Assembly (NCBI GenBank): GCA_963775395.1
Contig: CAVZIX010000014.1
Location: forward strand, 248,001-312,000
Length of the DNA: 64,000 nucleotides
Source of the DNA: JAIBJN01 sp963775395
GTDB lineage: Bacteria > Actinomycetota > Thermoleophilia > Gaiellales > Gaiellaceae
Direction: 5' to 3'
Position numbers and translations under genes: made by a program. Each line of letters opens with the position of its first letter. The stretch's first letter is position 1. Shown one piece after another: positions 19,254 through 28,077 of the stretch. The notes under the pieces were generated by a model. It saw only the letters and a program-made list of their open reading frames with translations. It was not told the DNA's origin and ran no database searches.

Positions 19254-20621
19254 TTGTCGGCGGATCAGCTCCTCATCACCCTCTGGAAGCGGAAGTGGAT
19301 CGTCATCCTGACGGTCCTCGTCGCGACCCTGGCCACCTACGTGGTGAGCCGGAGCCTGCCCAAGGTCTACGAGGCCGAGGCGACCCTCTTCGTCGGCAAT
19401 CGCAGCAACGCGTCCAACGACTTCGAGGCGATCCAGTCCGCCCAGGTCCTCGCGCGCACGTATGCCGAGCTGATCCAGAGCGAGAACGTCGCCGCCCTCG
19501 TCGCCGAGGAGCTGCCGGGTGACGAGACGGCCGGCGAGCTGCTCGAGCGGACGTCCTTCAGCCCGATCTCCGACACGCAGCTCCTCGTCGTCTCGGCCGA
19601 GGGCGACAGCCCCGAGGAGGCGGCCGACCTGGCCAACACCTACGCGCAGACCTTCGTCGAGTACGCGGACGCCGAGCTGTCCGCGGAGACGAACGGCGAG
19701 GTCTCCGTCGCCGACGAGGCGCAGCCGCCCGCCGCGCCCGTCCGGCCCAGGCCGACCCTGTATGCCGCGGTCATGTTCGTCTTCGCGCTCTTCCTGGGCG
19801 CCGGGCTCGCGCTGCTGCGCGACCGGCTCGACACCCGCCTCGGCAGCGAGGACGACCTCGCCCGCGAGCTGAACGTCCCCGTGCTCGCGCGCGTGCCGAG
19901 CATCGCGCGCCGCCGGCTCTCCAGGAGCCGCGAGCAGCGCTTCCTGGAGGCCTTCCGCGTCCTGCGGACGAACATCGCGTTCCTCTCGCCCCAGGAGCCG
20001 CTCTCGAGCGTGGTCGTCGCGAGCGCGGCGGCGGCCGAGGGCAAGTCCACGTGCTCCCTCGCGCTCGCGCGCGTGATGGCGGAGCAGGGGCGCCGCGTGC
20101 TCGTCATCGAGGGCGACCTGCGCCGCCCGGCGCTGGCGCGGATGTACGAGCTCTCCGACCCGGCGCTCAAGGGGCTCACGCACTACCTCGCGCTCGGCTG
20201 GCGCTTCGAGGAGGTCGTCCACGAGACGCCGGTCTCGAACGTCTTCCTCATGCCCGCCGGGGCCGTGCCGCCGAACCCGTCGACGCTCCTACGCCCGGAC
20301 GCGCTGGAACACCTGCTCGCCGAGGCCTCCGAGTGGGCCGACTTCGTCATCGTCGACAGCCCGCCGCTCTCGGCCGGCGCCGACGCCACGATCCTCGCGC
20401 ACGCCGTCGGCACGGTCATGTTCGTCGTCAACCACCGGCGCGGCTCGCGCGCGAAGGTGACCGCCGCGATCCGCCAGCTGCGCCAGACGGACGCGAACAT
20501 CGCCGGCCTCATCGTCAACGAGGTCGCCGGCTCCGAGGACTACGACCGCTATTACGGGGACGCCGTGCCCGGAGACGGCAGCGCACTCGACCCGCTGACG
20601 ACCGCGCCGCCCCCCTCGTAG
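19254..20621 (+). CDS. Wzz-type chain-length regulator fused to BY-kinase
   Basis: Residues 1-190 form a Wzz domain, with one membrane helix near 15-31, an extracytoplasmic part and a second helix near 170-188. Residues about 200-435 are a bacterial tyrosine-kinase domain with EAFRVLRTNIAFL, a Walker A-like AEGKST (261-266), Walker A' VLVIEGDLRRP and DFVIVDSPP. The tail has a small tyrosine cluster (EDYDRYYGD), the likely autophosphorylation site. Together these control polymer length and export. The Walker A' has Glu-Gly-Asp where Asp-Ala-Asp is usual. TTG start at 19254 gives 455 residues. Likely partner of the PHP phosphatase at 4794-5549. Confidence 0.87.
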   Translation: MSADQLLITLWKRKWIVILTVLVATLATYVVSRSLPKVYEAEATLFVGNRSNASNDFEAIQSAQVLARTYAELIQSENVAALVAEELPGDETAGELLERTSFSPISDTQLLVVSAEGDSPEEAADLANTYAQTFVEYADAELSAETNGEVSVADEAQPPAAPVRPRPTLYAAVMFVFALFLGAGLALLRDRLDTRLGSEDDLARELNVPVLARVPSIARRRLSRSREQRFLEAFRVLRTNIAFLSPQEPLSSVVVASAAAAEGKSTCSLALARVMAEQGRRVLVIEGDLRRPALARMYELSDPALKGLTHYLALGWRFEEVVHETPVSNVFLMPAGAVPPNPSTLLRPDALEHLLAEASEWADFVIVDSPPLSAGADATILAHAVGTVMFVVNHRRGSRAKVTAAIRQLRQTDANIAGLIVNEVAGSEDYDRYYGDAVPGDGSALDPLTTAPPPS

Positions 20622-20623
20622 TC

Positions 20624-22042
20624 ATGATCGGAGGCGCGGCACGGCCCGCCCTGCCCCGGTGGTCGGTCGCCGGAGCGCTCGCAGCCGGAGCCGTCGCTGC
20701 CGCCGCCGTCGCGGGCGCGGTCTACGCGCTCGGCTCGTACCGGCTCGACGACCCGACCGTTCTCCCGATTGCGGCCGCCGGGCTCTTCGCGGTCGCGCTC
20801 GGGCTCTGGCGCCTGGAGTACGGCCTGGCGCTTCTGATCGTCCTCACGCCGTTCGCCGAGAACGCGCCGATCGCGGAGCCGGGGAACGCGAGGCTCCGGG
20901 TCGCGCTGGTGGCGTGGGCCATGGTGCTCGTCGCCATCCAGGCCGTCCGCTCGGTCGTCGGAGGGCAGAAGCTCGTCGCACCCCCGGTCTTCGTCGGCGC
21001 CATGGCCTTCCTGGGCGCTGCGCTCGCGGCAGTCCCCTTCGCACAGAGCGAGACGGCAGCCTCGGCCAAGTTCCTTCTGCTCGCCGGCTCGGTCTTCATC
21101 TACCTGCTGATCTCCCTCTTCCTGGACGACTGGCAGAAGCTCAAGCCGATCTTCGGGGCGCTCCTGGTCGTCGGGCTGATCGTGAGCGCGCACGCCCTCT
21201 GGCAGTACGCCACCGGAGACCTTTCTCGCGTCGGGTTTGTCAGCTCGACCGGCGCGGTCGAGTACCGCGTCTCCTCGTTCTTCCCGCACCCGAACCAGCT
21301 CGCGGGCTTCGTCGTCCTCTTCGTCCCGCTCAGCGTAGGGCTCTACAGCGTTTTCGAGAGCAGGATCGCCCGAGCCGGGTGCGTGCTCCTCCCGCTCCTC
21401 GCCCTGCCCGCCGCGATCCTCACGTACTCGCGCGGCGTGCTCGTCGCGCTCGTCGCCCTCGTGCTCGTCCTCGCGCGGAGCAAGCGCGCGTGGCCGGCGA
21501 TCGCCGGGGCTGCGGCGCTGGTCGTCCTGCTCGCGCCGGCGGCCTGGCACGACCGCGTCGCGGATGTCGGCCGGCTCGACAGGCCGGAGATCGCCACGCG
21601 ACTCGACTTCTGGGACGCTGCGCTCGAGATGTTCGAGCAGAACCCGGTCGTCGGCGTGGGGTTGAACAGCTTCGACGTCGCGTACGTCGACCTCGAGCAG
21701 ACGGGCCGCAGCTTCCTCCCCGGAAGCGGGCTCGCGCCCCCCGAGACGGCGCACAACCTCTACCTCAACACCCTCGCCGAGCAGGGGCTCGTGGGCATCG
21801 CGGCCCTCTTCCTCCTCATCCTGGCGGCCGGGCGCATGATCCTCGCCCTCCGCCGCTCCGCCGACCCGCGCATCCGCGGCTTCGGGCTCGGCCTTATGGG
21901 CGCGGGGATCGCGCTGCTCGTCTCGAATCTCTTCGACGTGACCTTCGTGGACCCGAAGACCTCCATGCTCGCCTGGACGGTCCTGGGCGTCGGCGCGGCG
22001 CTCCAGCGCATCGACCAGCGCACGGTGACCTCGGCGGAGTGA
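20624..22042 (+). CDS. O-antigen ligase/polymerase family membrane protein
   Basis: The 472-residue protein has about 12 hydrophobic segments and the Wzy/WaaL signature region: FPHPNQLAGFVVLF, LTYSRGVLVAL, then VGVGLNSFDVAY and APPETAHNLYLNTLAEQGLVG with the conserved His-Asn. It acts at the membrane either to polymerise repeat units or to ligate glycan to an acceptor; sequence alone does not decide. ATG at 20624, 2 bp after the kinase stop. The stop overlaps the next start (GTGA at 22039-22042). Confidence 0.85.
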   Translation: MIGGAARPALPRWSVAGALAAGAVAAAAVAGAVYALGSYRLDDPTVLPIAAAGLFAVALGLWRLEYGLALLIVLTPFAENAPIAEPGNARLRVALVAWAMVLVAIQAVRSVVGGQKLVAPPVFVGAMAFLGAALAAVPFAQSETAASAKFLLLAGSVFIYLLISLFLDDWQKLKPIFGALLVVGLIVSAHALWQYATGDLSRVGFVSSTGAVEYRVSSFFPHPNQLAGFVVLFVPLSVGLYSVFESRIARAGCVLLPLLALPAAILTYSRGVLVALVALVLVLARSKRAWPAIAGAAALVVLLAPAAWHDRVADVGRLDRPEIATRLDFWDAALEMFEQNPVVGVGLNSFDVAYVDLEQTGRSFLPGSGLAPPETAHNLYLNTLAEQGLVGIAALFLLILAAGRMILALRRSADPRIRGFGLGLMGAGIALLVSNLFDVTFVDPKTSMLAWTVLGVGAALQRIDQRTVTSAE

Positions 22043-23151
22043 GGGGCGACCTCCTCTTCTACTCGGACTTCCCCTTCGGCTTCCACAACACCGAGGCCGA
22101 GGAGAAGATGAGCCGCTTCGCCGCGCGCGGCTGGCGCGTCTCCTACGTGGAGCAGCTGGGCATCCGCAACCCCAGGCCTCGGCACGCCCTGCGCGCCCTC
22201 AAGCGGGCGAACGGGCCGGAGCGGGAGGCGCCCTTCGAAGTCGTCTCGCCCAAGCTCCTGCCGCCGCGCCGCGCGCCCGGTGTCGGCACGGTGAACCGCC
22301 GCTGGCTCGCCCGGCAGCTCCGGAAGCACGTGCGCGACCCGGCCGAGGCCGTGCTTTGGATCCGCTTTCCGACCCCGGAGATCATCCCGCTCGCCGTCGG
22401 AAGCCCGTGGCGCGCCGTGGTCTACGAGGCGGTCGACGACCACGCTGCTGGGCCCGGGATGACGGACCGCCTCCGCGCGCTCTTCGCCGAGGCCGAGGAG
22501 CGCCTGCTCGCACGGGCGGACGTCGTGTTCGCCTGGTCGGAGCCGATCCGCGCCGCGCTCGCCGTGCGCCATCCGAACGTGCACCTGGCCACGGCGGCGG
22601 TCGACCTCGACGAGCTCGAGCCCGTTGCCTCCGTTGCTGGCCAGGAGCGGACGGCCGTCTTCACGGGCGAGATGGGCTTCCGCTTCGACGAGCAGCTTGC
22701 GGCGCAGGTCGCCGGGAGGCTCCCCGACTGGACGTTCCTGCTCGCCGGCCCCGCAGGCCCCGAGGCGGAGGAAGCTCTCGGCGGCCACCGGAACGTAGTG
22801 CTCACCGGACGCTACGACCACCACGACCTGCCGCGGCTCCTCGCCCGGGGCCGTGTCGCGCTCGTCCCTTACCGGCAGAACGAGTTCACGGACACGCTCG
22901 TCCCCGTGAAGCTCGTGGAGTATCTGGCCGCGGGGCGCCCTGTCGTCTCGACGCCGATGCGCGCCGCCGAAGGCTTCGCGGACGCGGTGACCTTCGCGAG
23001 CGGCCCCGAGGCCTTCGCCGAGGCCGTCCGCTACGTAGGTGACGACTCTGCGGAGGCGCGCCGGCTACGCGTCGAGCGCGTCCGCTCGTACTCCTGGGAG
23101 CGGAGGATCGACGAGATGGAGGCCGCGATCGAGGCCGCCGTCCATGGCTGA
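22039..23151 (+). CDS. GT-4-like (GT-B fold) glycosyltransferase
   Basis: The 370-residue soluble protein lacks a GT-2 signature. It has GT-B features: an N-terminal half beginning RGDLLFYSDFPFG, ADVVFAWSEPI, then TAVFTGEMGFRFDEQLA, VVLTGRYDHHDLPRLLARGRVALVPYR (cited in parts) and VPVKLVEYLAAGRPVVSTPM, the donor-sugar nucleotide site seen in group 1 glycosyltransferases. Cytoplasmic, donor unknown. GTG at 22039 overlaps the upstream stop; the gene after it starts inside its last codons (23144). Confidence 0.83.
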   Translation: MRGDLLFYSDFPFGFHNTEAEEKMSRFAARGWRVSYVEQLGIRNPRPRHALRALKRANGPEREAPFEVVSPKLLPPRRAPGVGTVNRRWLARQLRKHVRDPAEAVLWIRFPTPEIIPLAVGSPWRAVVYEAVDDHAAGPGMTDRLRALFAEAEERLLARADVVFAWSEPIRAALAVRHPNVHLATAAVDLDELEPVASVAGQERTAVFTGEMGFRFDEQLAAQVAGRLPDWTFLLAGPAGPEAEEALGGHRNVVLTGRYDHHDLPRLLARGRVALVPYRQNEFTDTLVPVKLVEYLAAGRPVVSTPMRAAEGFADAVTFASGPEAFAEAVRYVGDDSAEARRLRVERVRSYSWERRIDEMEAAIEAAVHG

Positions 23152-24094
23152 CCTGGCGGTCGTCGTCCCGGTGCTGAACGAGGAGGAGAGCCTTCCTGCG
23201 CTCCTCGCCGACCTCGCCGCGCAGGAGCCGCCCGTTGCGGCGATCGTCGTCGTCGACGCGGGCTCGACCGACGGGACGCCGGCGCTCCTCCGCGCCGAGG
23301 AGGAGCGGCTCCCCGCTCTGCGGGTCGTCGAAGCGCCGGGGGCGACGCCGGGCCGGGGGCGCAACGAGGGCATCCAGGCCGCCTCCGCGGAGCGCATCCT
23401 GACCCTCGACGCGGGCAGCCGCGTCGGCCCGGGGTTCGTCGCAGCGCTCGCCGCGGCGGCCGACGACCGCCGTGTTGCGATCGGCGTCAGCGAGCCGGAC
23501 GCGCGCACCGCCTTCGAGCGCGCCTCGGGCTGGTTCACGCTGCGCGCCTTCAAGCCCGCCGATCAGCCGGGGCCGATCGCCGGCGAGCTCCTCCCGGCCG
23601 GGCGCAACGGGCTCTGTTTCACGCGCGCGGCCTGGGAGAAGGCCGGCGGGTATCCGCCGGAGCTTCCCTGGGGCGAGGACAAGGCTTTCGCGCGTGCGCT
23701 GCGTCGTGCCGGCCTCGAGCTTGTCGTCGTTCCCGAGGCCGTCGTTCGCTGGCGTCCTCGTGGCTCCCTCCGGGCGATCTACCGCCAGTACCGCAACTAC
23801 GGACGGGGCGATGCGATGGCGCGGCTCGACCGTCAGAACGAGCTCGTCGCCTTCGGAATCTACGGCGCAGGCATCGCTCTTGCCGTGCTCTTCGCGCTCG
23901 GAGCGCGGACGGCCGGCGCAGTCCTCGCCGCCGGCGCGGCCGGGTATCTCGCGCTGTTCGTCCTCTCGGCCCGGCGCTCGCTGGGCGCCGATGCCGCGCT
24001 CGCGTGGGTTCCGGTGCTCCGCGTCGTGGTCGACGTGGCGAAGATGCAGGGTTTCCTCGAGGGCGTCATCCGGGGCGCGCGCCGGGCGTGGTGA
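23144..24094 (+). CDS. Membrane-associated GT-2 glycosyltransferase
   Basis: The 316-residue protein has LAVVVPVLNEEESLPALL, IVVVDAGSTDGTPALL, GRNEGIQAA, TLDAGSRV (a DxG variant at the usual DxD site) and WGEDKAFARALRRAG. Two or three hydrophobic segments in residues about 235-290 should hold it at the membrane. ATG at 23144, overlapping the previous gene by 8 bp. It is the last of four tightly coupled genes from 19254. Confidence 0.83.
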   Translation: MADLAVVVPVLNEEESLPALLADLAAQEPPVAAIVVVDAGSTDGTPALLRAEEERLPALRVVEAPGATPGRGRNEGIQAASAERILTLDAGSRVGPGFVAALAAAADDRRVAIGVSEPDARTAFERASGWFTLRAFKPADQPGPIAGELLPAGRNGLCFTRAAWEKAGGYPPELPWGEDKAFARALRRAGLELVVVPEAVVRWRPRGSLRAIYRQYRNYGRGDAMARLDRQNELVAFGIYGAGIALAVLFALGARTAGAVLAAGAAGYLALFVLSARRSLGADAALAWVPVLRVVVDVAKMQGFLEGVIRGARRAW

Positions 24095-24148
24095 CAATAG
24101 TCGCTAGGGTGGTCAAGGTAATCGCCGTTTCCGCCGATCTTCCAGATC

Positions 24149-25603
24149 GTGGAGGACTGGAAGGCAGGGGGGTTGGTCAGCCGATCCGCATGCGCGCACG
24201 CGCCGTTCCGTGCGACGCTCGCGGCCCTGACGGCCGCGCTGGCTGTGCTCATGCTCGCCTCGCCCTCGCAGGCCGCCGAAGTCGGCGTGGTCGCGGACGT
24301 GACGTGGGGCCAGCCGCGCGCTGACATCGACCGGGAGATCGAGCTCCTCCGCGACGCCGGGGTCCGCTGGATCAGGGCGAACGCGAACTGGGCCGGCCTG
24401 GAGCCGGATCGCAAGGGCGACGTCAACGAGTGGCTCCTCGCCGAGTACGACTACGCGATCGACCGCGCGCACGAAGCCGGGCTCCAGGTTCTGATGCCGA
24501 TCGCGGACGGCGTCCCCTACTGGGCGTCTGCCGACCCGGCCCGGCACGTCGACGGCGGCGGGACGCCGCGCTGGGAGGTCACCTACCGGCCGCAGCGCAT
24601 GTCCGACTACGGCGACTTCGTCCGCTTCGTGGTCGGCCACTTCGCTCCGAAGGGCGTCCACACCTACATGATCTGGAACGAGCCCAACCATCGGCGCTTC
24701 TGGCCCTCGGGCCCCGACGCGGACGCCTACGTTCCCATGCTGCAGGCCGGCTACACGGCTGCGAAGTCGGCGAGCCCGGATGCGACCGTCCTCCTGGGCG
24801 GGCTCTCGAAGAGCGACTTCGCCTACCTCGAGGACGTCTACCGGGCGGGCGGCGGCGACTACTTCGACGCGGTCGCCGTGCAGCCCTACACCTACGGCGT
24901 CGACCCGACCGTCTCTTGGAACGGCGTCCACGACTGGGAGGATCCCGACCGGATCTCCAGCAACGCGTTCCCGGCCATCCAGGAGGTCAGGCGCTCGATG
25001 GTCGCCTTCGGCGACGAGGCCAAGGACGTCTGGCTGACCGAGTTCGGCTACTCGACCACAACGCAGGACGGCGGCGTCTCGGCCGCCACACAGGCCGCGT
25101 TCCTGGTCAAGGCCTACCGCTACGTCGAGCGCTTCCCCTGGGTGAAGGCGCTCTTCTGGTACGCGGCCCGCAACAGCCCGTTCTACGGAGACCGCGACGA
25201 GTACGAGGCCCGTTTCGGCCTCGCGACCACGAGCTGGAGCCTCAAGCAGAGCTACTGGGCCCTGCGCGCACATGCGCTGAAGCTTCCGGCGACCGGCCGC
25301 GTGGTGTTGCGCAAGGGCGTGCAGCGCAGGATCGCCTCGGGCTCCACCAGGGTCGCGCTCCGCGGGCGGGTCGCCCTTTCGCGTGGCGCCGCGTGGCGCA
25401 TCGCCACCGCCCGGCGCAGCGTCCTGGTGCAGCGAAGGACGGCCCACGGCTGGGTCGTCGTCGCCCGCGTCCGCACGAGCTCGACCGGCGCGTTCCGTTT
25501 GCAGGTGGTCGCGCGTGGCAGCACCGTTCGCTATCGAGCGGTCGCCCGCTACGAGGGCCTGCGGGTCCGCTCGCGCGTCGTCCGGGTCACCGTAGGCCGG
25601 TAA
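24149..25603 (+). CDS. Secreted glycoside hydrolase, GH39/GH5-like (clan A)
   Basis: The 484-residue product has an N-terminal signal-like helix (ATLAALTAALAVLMLASPSQAAE) followed by a (beta/alpha)8 hydrolase: VRWIRANANWAGLEP, MIWNEPNH with the presumed acid/base Glu178, and VWLTEFGYS with the presumed nucleophile Glu298. A basic beta-rich C-terminal region of about 110 residues (LRGRVALSRG..., QRRTAHGWVVVARV) follows and may bind carbohydrate or wall. It may trim or release the polymer made by the cluster (inference). The start is uncertain: GTG at 24149 or TTG at 24173. Confidence 0.8.
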   Translation: MEDWKAGGLVSRSACAHAPFRATLAALTAALAVLMLASPSQAAEVGVVADVTWGQPRADIDREIELLRDAGVRWIRANANWAGLEPDRKGDVNEWLLAEYDYAIDRAHEAGLQVLMPIADGVPYWASADPARHVDGGGTPRWEVTYRPQRMSDYGDFVRFVVGHFAPKGVHTYMIWNEPNHRRFWPSGPDADAYVPMLQAGYTAAKSASPDATVLLGGLSKSDFAYLEDVYRAGGGDYFDAVAVQPYTYGVDPTVSWNGVHDWEDPDRISSNAFPAIQEVRRSMVAFGDEAKDVWLTEFGYSTTTQDGGVSAATQAAFLVKAYRYVERFPWVKALFWYAARNSPFYGDRDEYEARFGLATTSWSLKQSYWALRAHALKLPATGRVVLRKGVQRRIASGSTRVALRGRVALSRGAAWRIATARRSVLVQRRTAHGWVVVARVRTSSTGAFRLQVVARGSTVRYRAVARYEGLRVRSRVVRVTVGR

Positions 25604-25609
25604 CCCTCC

Positions 25610-25615
25610 TAGACT
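25610..25615 (+). promoter_or_regulatory. Candidate -10 box (TAGACT) of the TPR-containing ligase gene
   Basis: TAGACT ends 9 nt before the ATG at 25625, and no Shine-Dalgarno sequence is visible, suggesting a near-leaderless start inside the polysaccharide cluster. Confidence 0.4.
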
Positions 25616-25624
25616 CGCCCGGCG

Positions 25625-27619
25625 ATGAGCTTGGCAACGCGGGCCTCGACCGCCCTCGTCGGCGCGATCCCACTCGGGATCTTCCTCCTCTGGGCCATTG
25701 TCGACGGCGGCTATCCCCCGACCCTCTGGATGCCCGGCGCGCTCGCGCTCCTCGGGCTCCTCGGGCTCCTCGTCTTCGGCGTGCCGCAGCTGATGCGGAC
25801 GCTGCCGCGCGTGGCGCTCGCCGGCCTCTGCCTCTTCGCCGCCTACACCGTCTGGAGCGCGCTCTCGATCGCGTGGGCCGGGGACAAGGGCGAGGCCTGG
25901 GACGCCGCCAACCGGACGCTCCTCTACCTGGTCGTCTACGCCATCTTCCTCCTCTGGCCGTGGCGTGCCCGTCACGGCGCGATGCTCCTGGCCGCCTATG
26001 CGCTCGGTGTCGCCGGAATCGCCGCGGCGTCGTTCGTCACCGCGCTCCACTCGGACGACCCGTACGCGCTCTTCATCGGCGGCCGCTACTCGGAGCCGGT
26101 CGGCTACATCAACGCCAACTGTGCGCTCTTTCTCTCGGCGGTCTGGCCCGCCGTGTTCCTCGCCTCTCGGCGCGAGACGCCGTGGTGGCTCCGAGGGCTC
26201 TTCCTCGCCTCCGCCGGCTTCCTCCTCCAGCAGGCGGTTCTTCCGCAGAGCCGCGGGTCGCTCTTCGTCTTCCCGGTCGTCGCTCTCCTCTACCTGGCGC
26301 TCGTGCCCGGCCGCTCGCGCTCGCTCCTGGCGCTCGCGCCGGTCTGCCTGGCGACGTTCTTCGTCCGCGGCTCGCTCCTCGACGTGTACTCGGCTGCCCG
26401 GGGAGGCACCCTGCCCGACGCCCTCGGCGCGCTCGAGGAACCGCTCATCGGCTCGGCCGCCGCCCTCCTCGTCGTGGGCACGATCTACGGGCTCGTCGAC
26501 CGCTACGCGCCGCTCCCGTCCGACCTCGCGCGGCTCGGCCGCTGGGTGCTCGGGATCGCGACCGGGCTGGCCGCGCTGATCGTCGCCGTCGTGCTCCTCG
26601 CGATCTACGGCAACCCGGTCTCGCAGGCCCAAGACGCCTGGGACGAGTTCTCCGCCGGCCAGGAGTTCGAGGACAGCTCCTCGTACTTCGGCGCCAACCT
26701 CGGGAGCAACCGCTACGACTTCTGGCGCGTCGCCATGGCCGAGTTCCGCGACTCGCCGGTGGTGGGCATCGGCGCAGGGAACTTCGCCACCCCGTACCTC
26801 CGTGAGCGGGAGAGCGTCGAGGAGCCCCTCTACCCGCACAGCTTGCCGGTGATGGTGCTCTCGCAGACCGGGCTCGTCGGCGGGCTTCTCTTCGGCGGCT
26901 TCCTCGGCTGCGCGCTCGCCGCCGTGTGGCTCGCGCGCTCACGACGGTCGCCGCTCGGCCACGCCGTCGCGGCCGCGGCAGTGGTCACGTTCGCCTACTG
27001 GGCGCTGCACGGATCGATCGACTGGTTCTGGGAGTTCCCGGGCCTCGCGGGGCCCGCGTTCGCGTGGCTCGGGCTGGCCGGAGGGCTCGAGCGCCCGGCG
27101 CCCGCGGCGGTGTCGTCCGCAAATTCCGAGAATCGCGTTTCCATGCCAGCCGCCGCGGGCTATACGCTGGCTCTGGTGGCGTCAGTTGTCTCTCTGGGAC
27201 TCCCTTGGCTTGCGGCGCGCGAAATCGAGCGCGCCGCGGACACGTGGCGGTCCGATCCCGAGGATGCGTATTCGATCCTCGACCGGGCGCGTGCGCTCAA
27301 CCCGTTGAGCGCCCGGCCCGACTTGGTCGCCGGCGCGATCGCGATGCGGCAGGAGGACTTCGGTCGCGCCGAGGATTCGTTCGAGCGCGCGCTCGAACGG
27401 AAGGGAGACGACTGGTACGCCGAGCTCGAGCTGGCGATCGTGGCGGCCCGCGAGGGCCGGCGCGAGGAGGCGCTGACCCGACTCGACCGCGCCGAGGAGC
27501 TCAATCCTCTCGAGGAGGCCGTGGGCCTCGTTCGCGAGGGGGTTCGCTCCGGCGAGCCGGTGGATCCTCACGTGATCGATCGGATCTTCCTCCAGCGTGT
27601 CGAGGAGCGAAGCAGCTAA
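25625..27619 (+). CDS. O-antigen ligase-like membrane protein with C-terminal TPR region
   Basis: The 664-residue protein has about 12 hydrophobic segments over residues 1-530, with the Wzy/WaaL features GYINANCALFL, LPQSRGSLFVFPV, VVGIGAGNFATPYL and LYPHSLPVMVLSQTGLVGG. Residues about 545-650 are soluble helical repeats (YSILDRARALNPLSARPDL, FGRAEDSFERALERKGDDW, EEALTRLDRAEELNPL), which are TPR-like. Such ligase-TPR proteins can glycosylate proteins or ligate glycans. It is the second ligase-like gene of the cluster, so one may polymerise and the other ligate (inference). Confidence 0.85.
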   Translation: MSLATRASTALVGAIPLGIFLLWAIVDGGYPPTLWMPGALALLGLLGLLVFGVPQLMRTLPRVALAGLCLFAAYTVWSALSIAWAGDKGEAWDAANRTLLYLVVYAIFLLWPWRARHGAMLLAAYALGVAGIAAASFVTALHSDDPYALFIGGRYSEPVGYINANCALFLSAVWPAVFLASRRETPWWLRGLFLASAGFLLQQAVLPQSRGSLFVFPVVALLYLALVPGRSRSLLALAPVCLATFFVRGSLLDVYSAARGGTLPDALGALEEPLIGSAAALLVVGTIYGLVDRYAPLPSDLARLGRWVLGIATGLAALIVAVVLLAIYGNPVSQAQDAWDEFSAGQEFEDSSSYFGANLGSNRYDFWRVAMAEFRDSPVVGIGAGNFATPYLRERESVEEPLYPHSLPVMVLSQTGLVGGLLFGGFLGCALAAVWLARSRRSPLGHAVAAAAVVTFAYWALHGSIDWFWEFPGLAGPAFAWLGLAGGLERPAPAAVSSANSENRVSMPAAAGYTLALVASVVSLGLPWLAAREIERAADTWRSDPEDAYSILDRARALNPLSARPDLVAGAIAMRQEDFGRAEDSFERALERKGDDWYAELELAIVAAREGRREEALTRLDRAEELNPLEEAVGLVREGVRSGEPVDPHVIDRIFLQRVEERSS

Positions 27620-27637
27620 TCACCGGATGACACGAAG

Positions 27638-27667
27638 TTGACACCCTCGAAAGACCGCCGATACTGT
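27638..27667 (+). promoter_or_regulatory. Strong promoter TTGACA / GATACT
   Basis: TTGACA at 27638-27643 is a perfect -35. GATACT at 27660-27665 (16-bp spacer) or TACTGT at 27662-27667 (18-bp spacer) serves as the -10. This is the best sigma-A-like promoter in the window. It opens a leader of about 150 nt before the small LPFTG gene. Confidence 0.65.
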
Positions 27668-27676
27668 GAGGTGAAG

Positions 27677-27789
27677 CCTTGTTGCGGCCAACTCAGCAAG
27701 GTTTAGCACTGCGGCACGAGAGGGAAGGGTTACAACCTGCGGTCAACAGATGTCCTCGTTCGGACGCGGCGGCGACCGCCGTGCGTCCG
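27677..27789 (+). ncRNA. Structured 5' leader, two strong hairpins
   Basis: CCTTGTTG (27677-27684) pairs with CAGCAAGG (27694-27701), one G-U pair included. CGGACGC plus GGCGG (27761-27772) pairs with CCGCC (27776-27780) and GCGTCCG (27783-27789), with a 2-nt bulge. The second hairpin sits 20 nt before the ribosome binding site of the LPFTG gene. It does not match a riboswitch class I can recall. Reported as a candidate cis-regulatory RNA, not an identified family. Confidence 0.4.
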
Positions 27790-27819
27790 GGAAGGAGGAC
27801 GAGGAAAAGGGAGGATCAC

Positions 27820-28062
27820 GTGAAGCGTCTTGCGGCACTCGCAAGCGGGGTGTTCGCGTACCTGGTCATGGCGTCCGTCGCGCTGGCACAACAGCCGACA
27901 CAGGACGGGTACGGCGGCACCGGAGGCAACATCCAGGGCGACGTCGAGGGGGGCGGTTCCCTACCGTTTACCGGTCTCGATCTGCTGCTCCTCGTGGGAG
28001 CGGGCGTCCTGCTGCTTGCGGCTGGGCTCACGCTCAGGCGAGTAGGGCGGGTCAAGACCTAA
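27820..28062 (+). CDS. Small sortase-substrate-like surface protein (LPFTG)
   Basis: The 80-residue protein consists of a signal peptide (MKRLAALASG to ALAQ), a Gly-rich stretch of about 25 residues (QQPTQDGYGGTGGNIQGDVEGGG), and a C-terminal sorting signal: LPFTG, a hydrophobic helix, then RRVGRVKT. This is the LPXTG architecture, so it may be anchored to peptidoglycan by a sortase; no sortase is in the window. GTG at 27820 is supported by GGGAGG 5 nt upstream. It sits between the ligase-TPR gene and the sugar transferase, perhaps as a wall attachment point for the glycan (inference). Confidence 0.78.
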   Translation: MKRLAALASGVFAYLVMASVALAQQPTQDGYGGTGGNIQGDVEGGGSLPFTGLDLLLLVGAGVLLLAAGLTLRRVGRVKT

Positions 28063-28077
28063 CCGGAGACTCGCGCG

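Noticed and set aside
27677..27789. Leader of the LPFTG gene as a c-di-GMP, c-di-AMP or cobalamin riboswitch
   Set aside because: The conserved sequence elements of these classes are not visible. Kept only as an unnamed structured leader.
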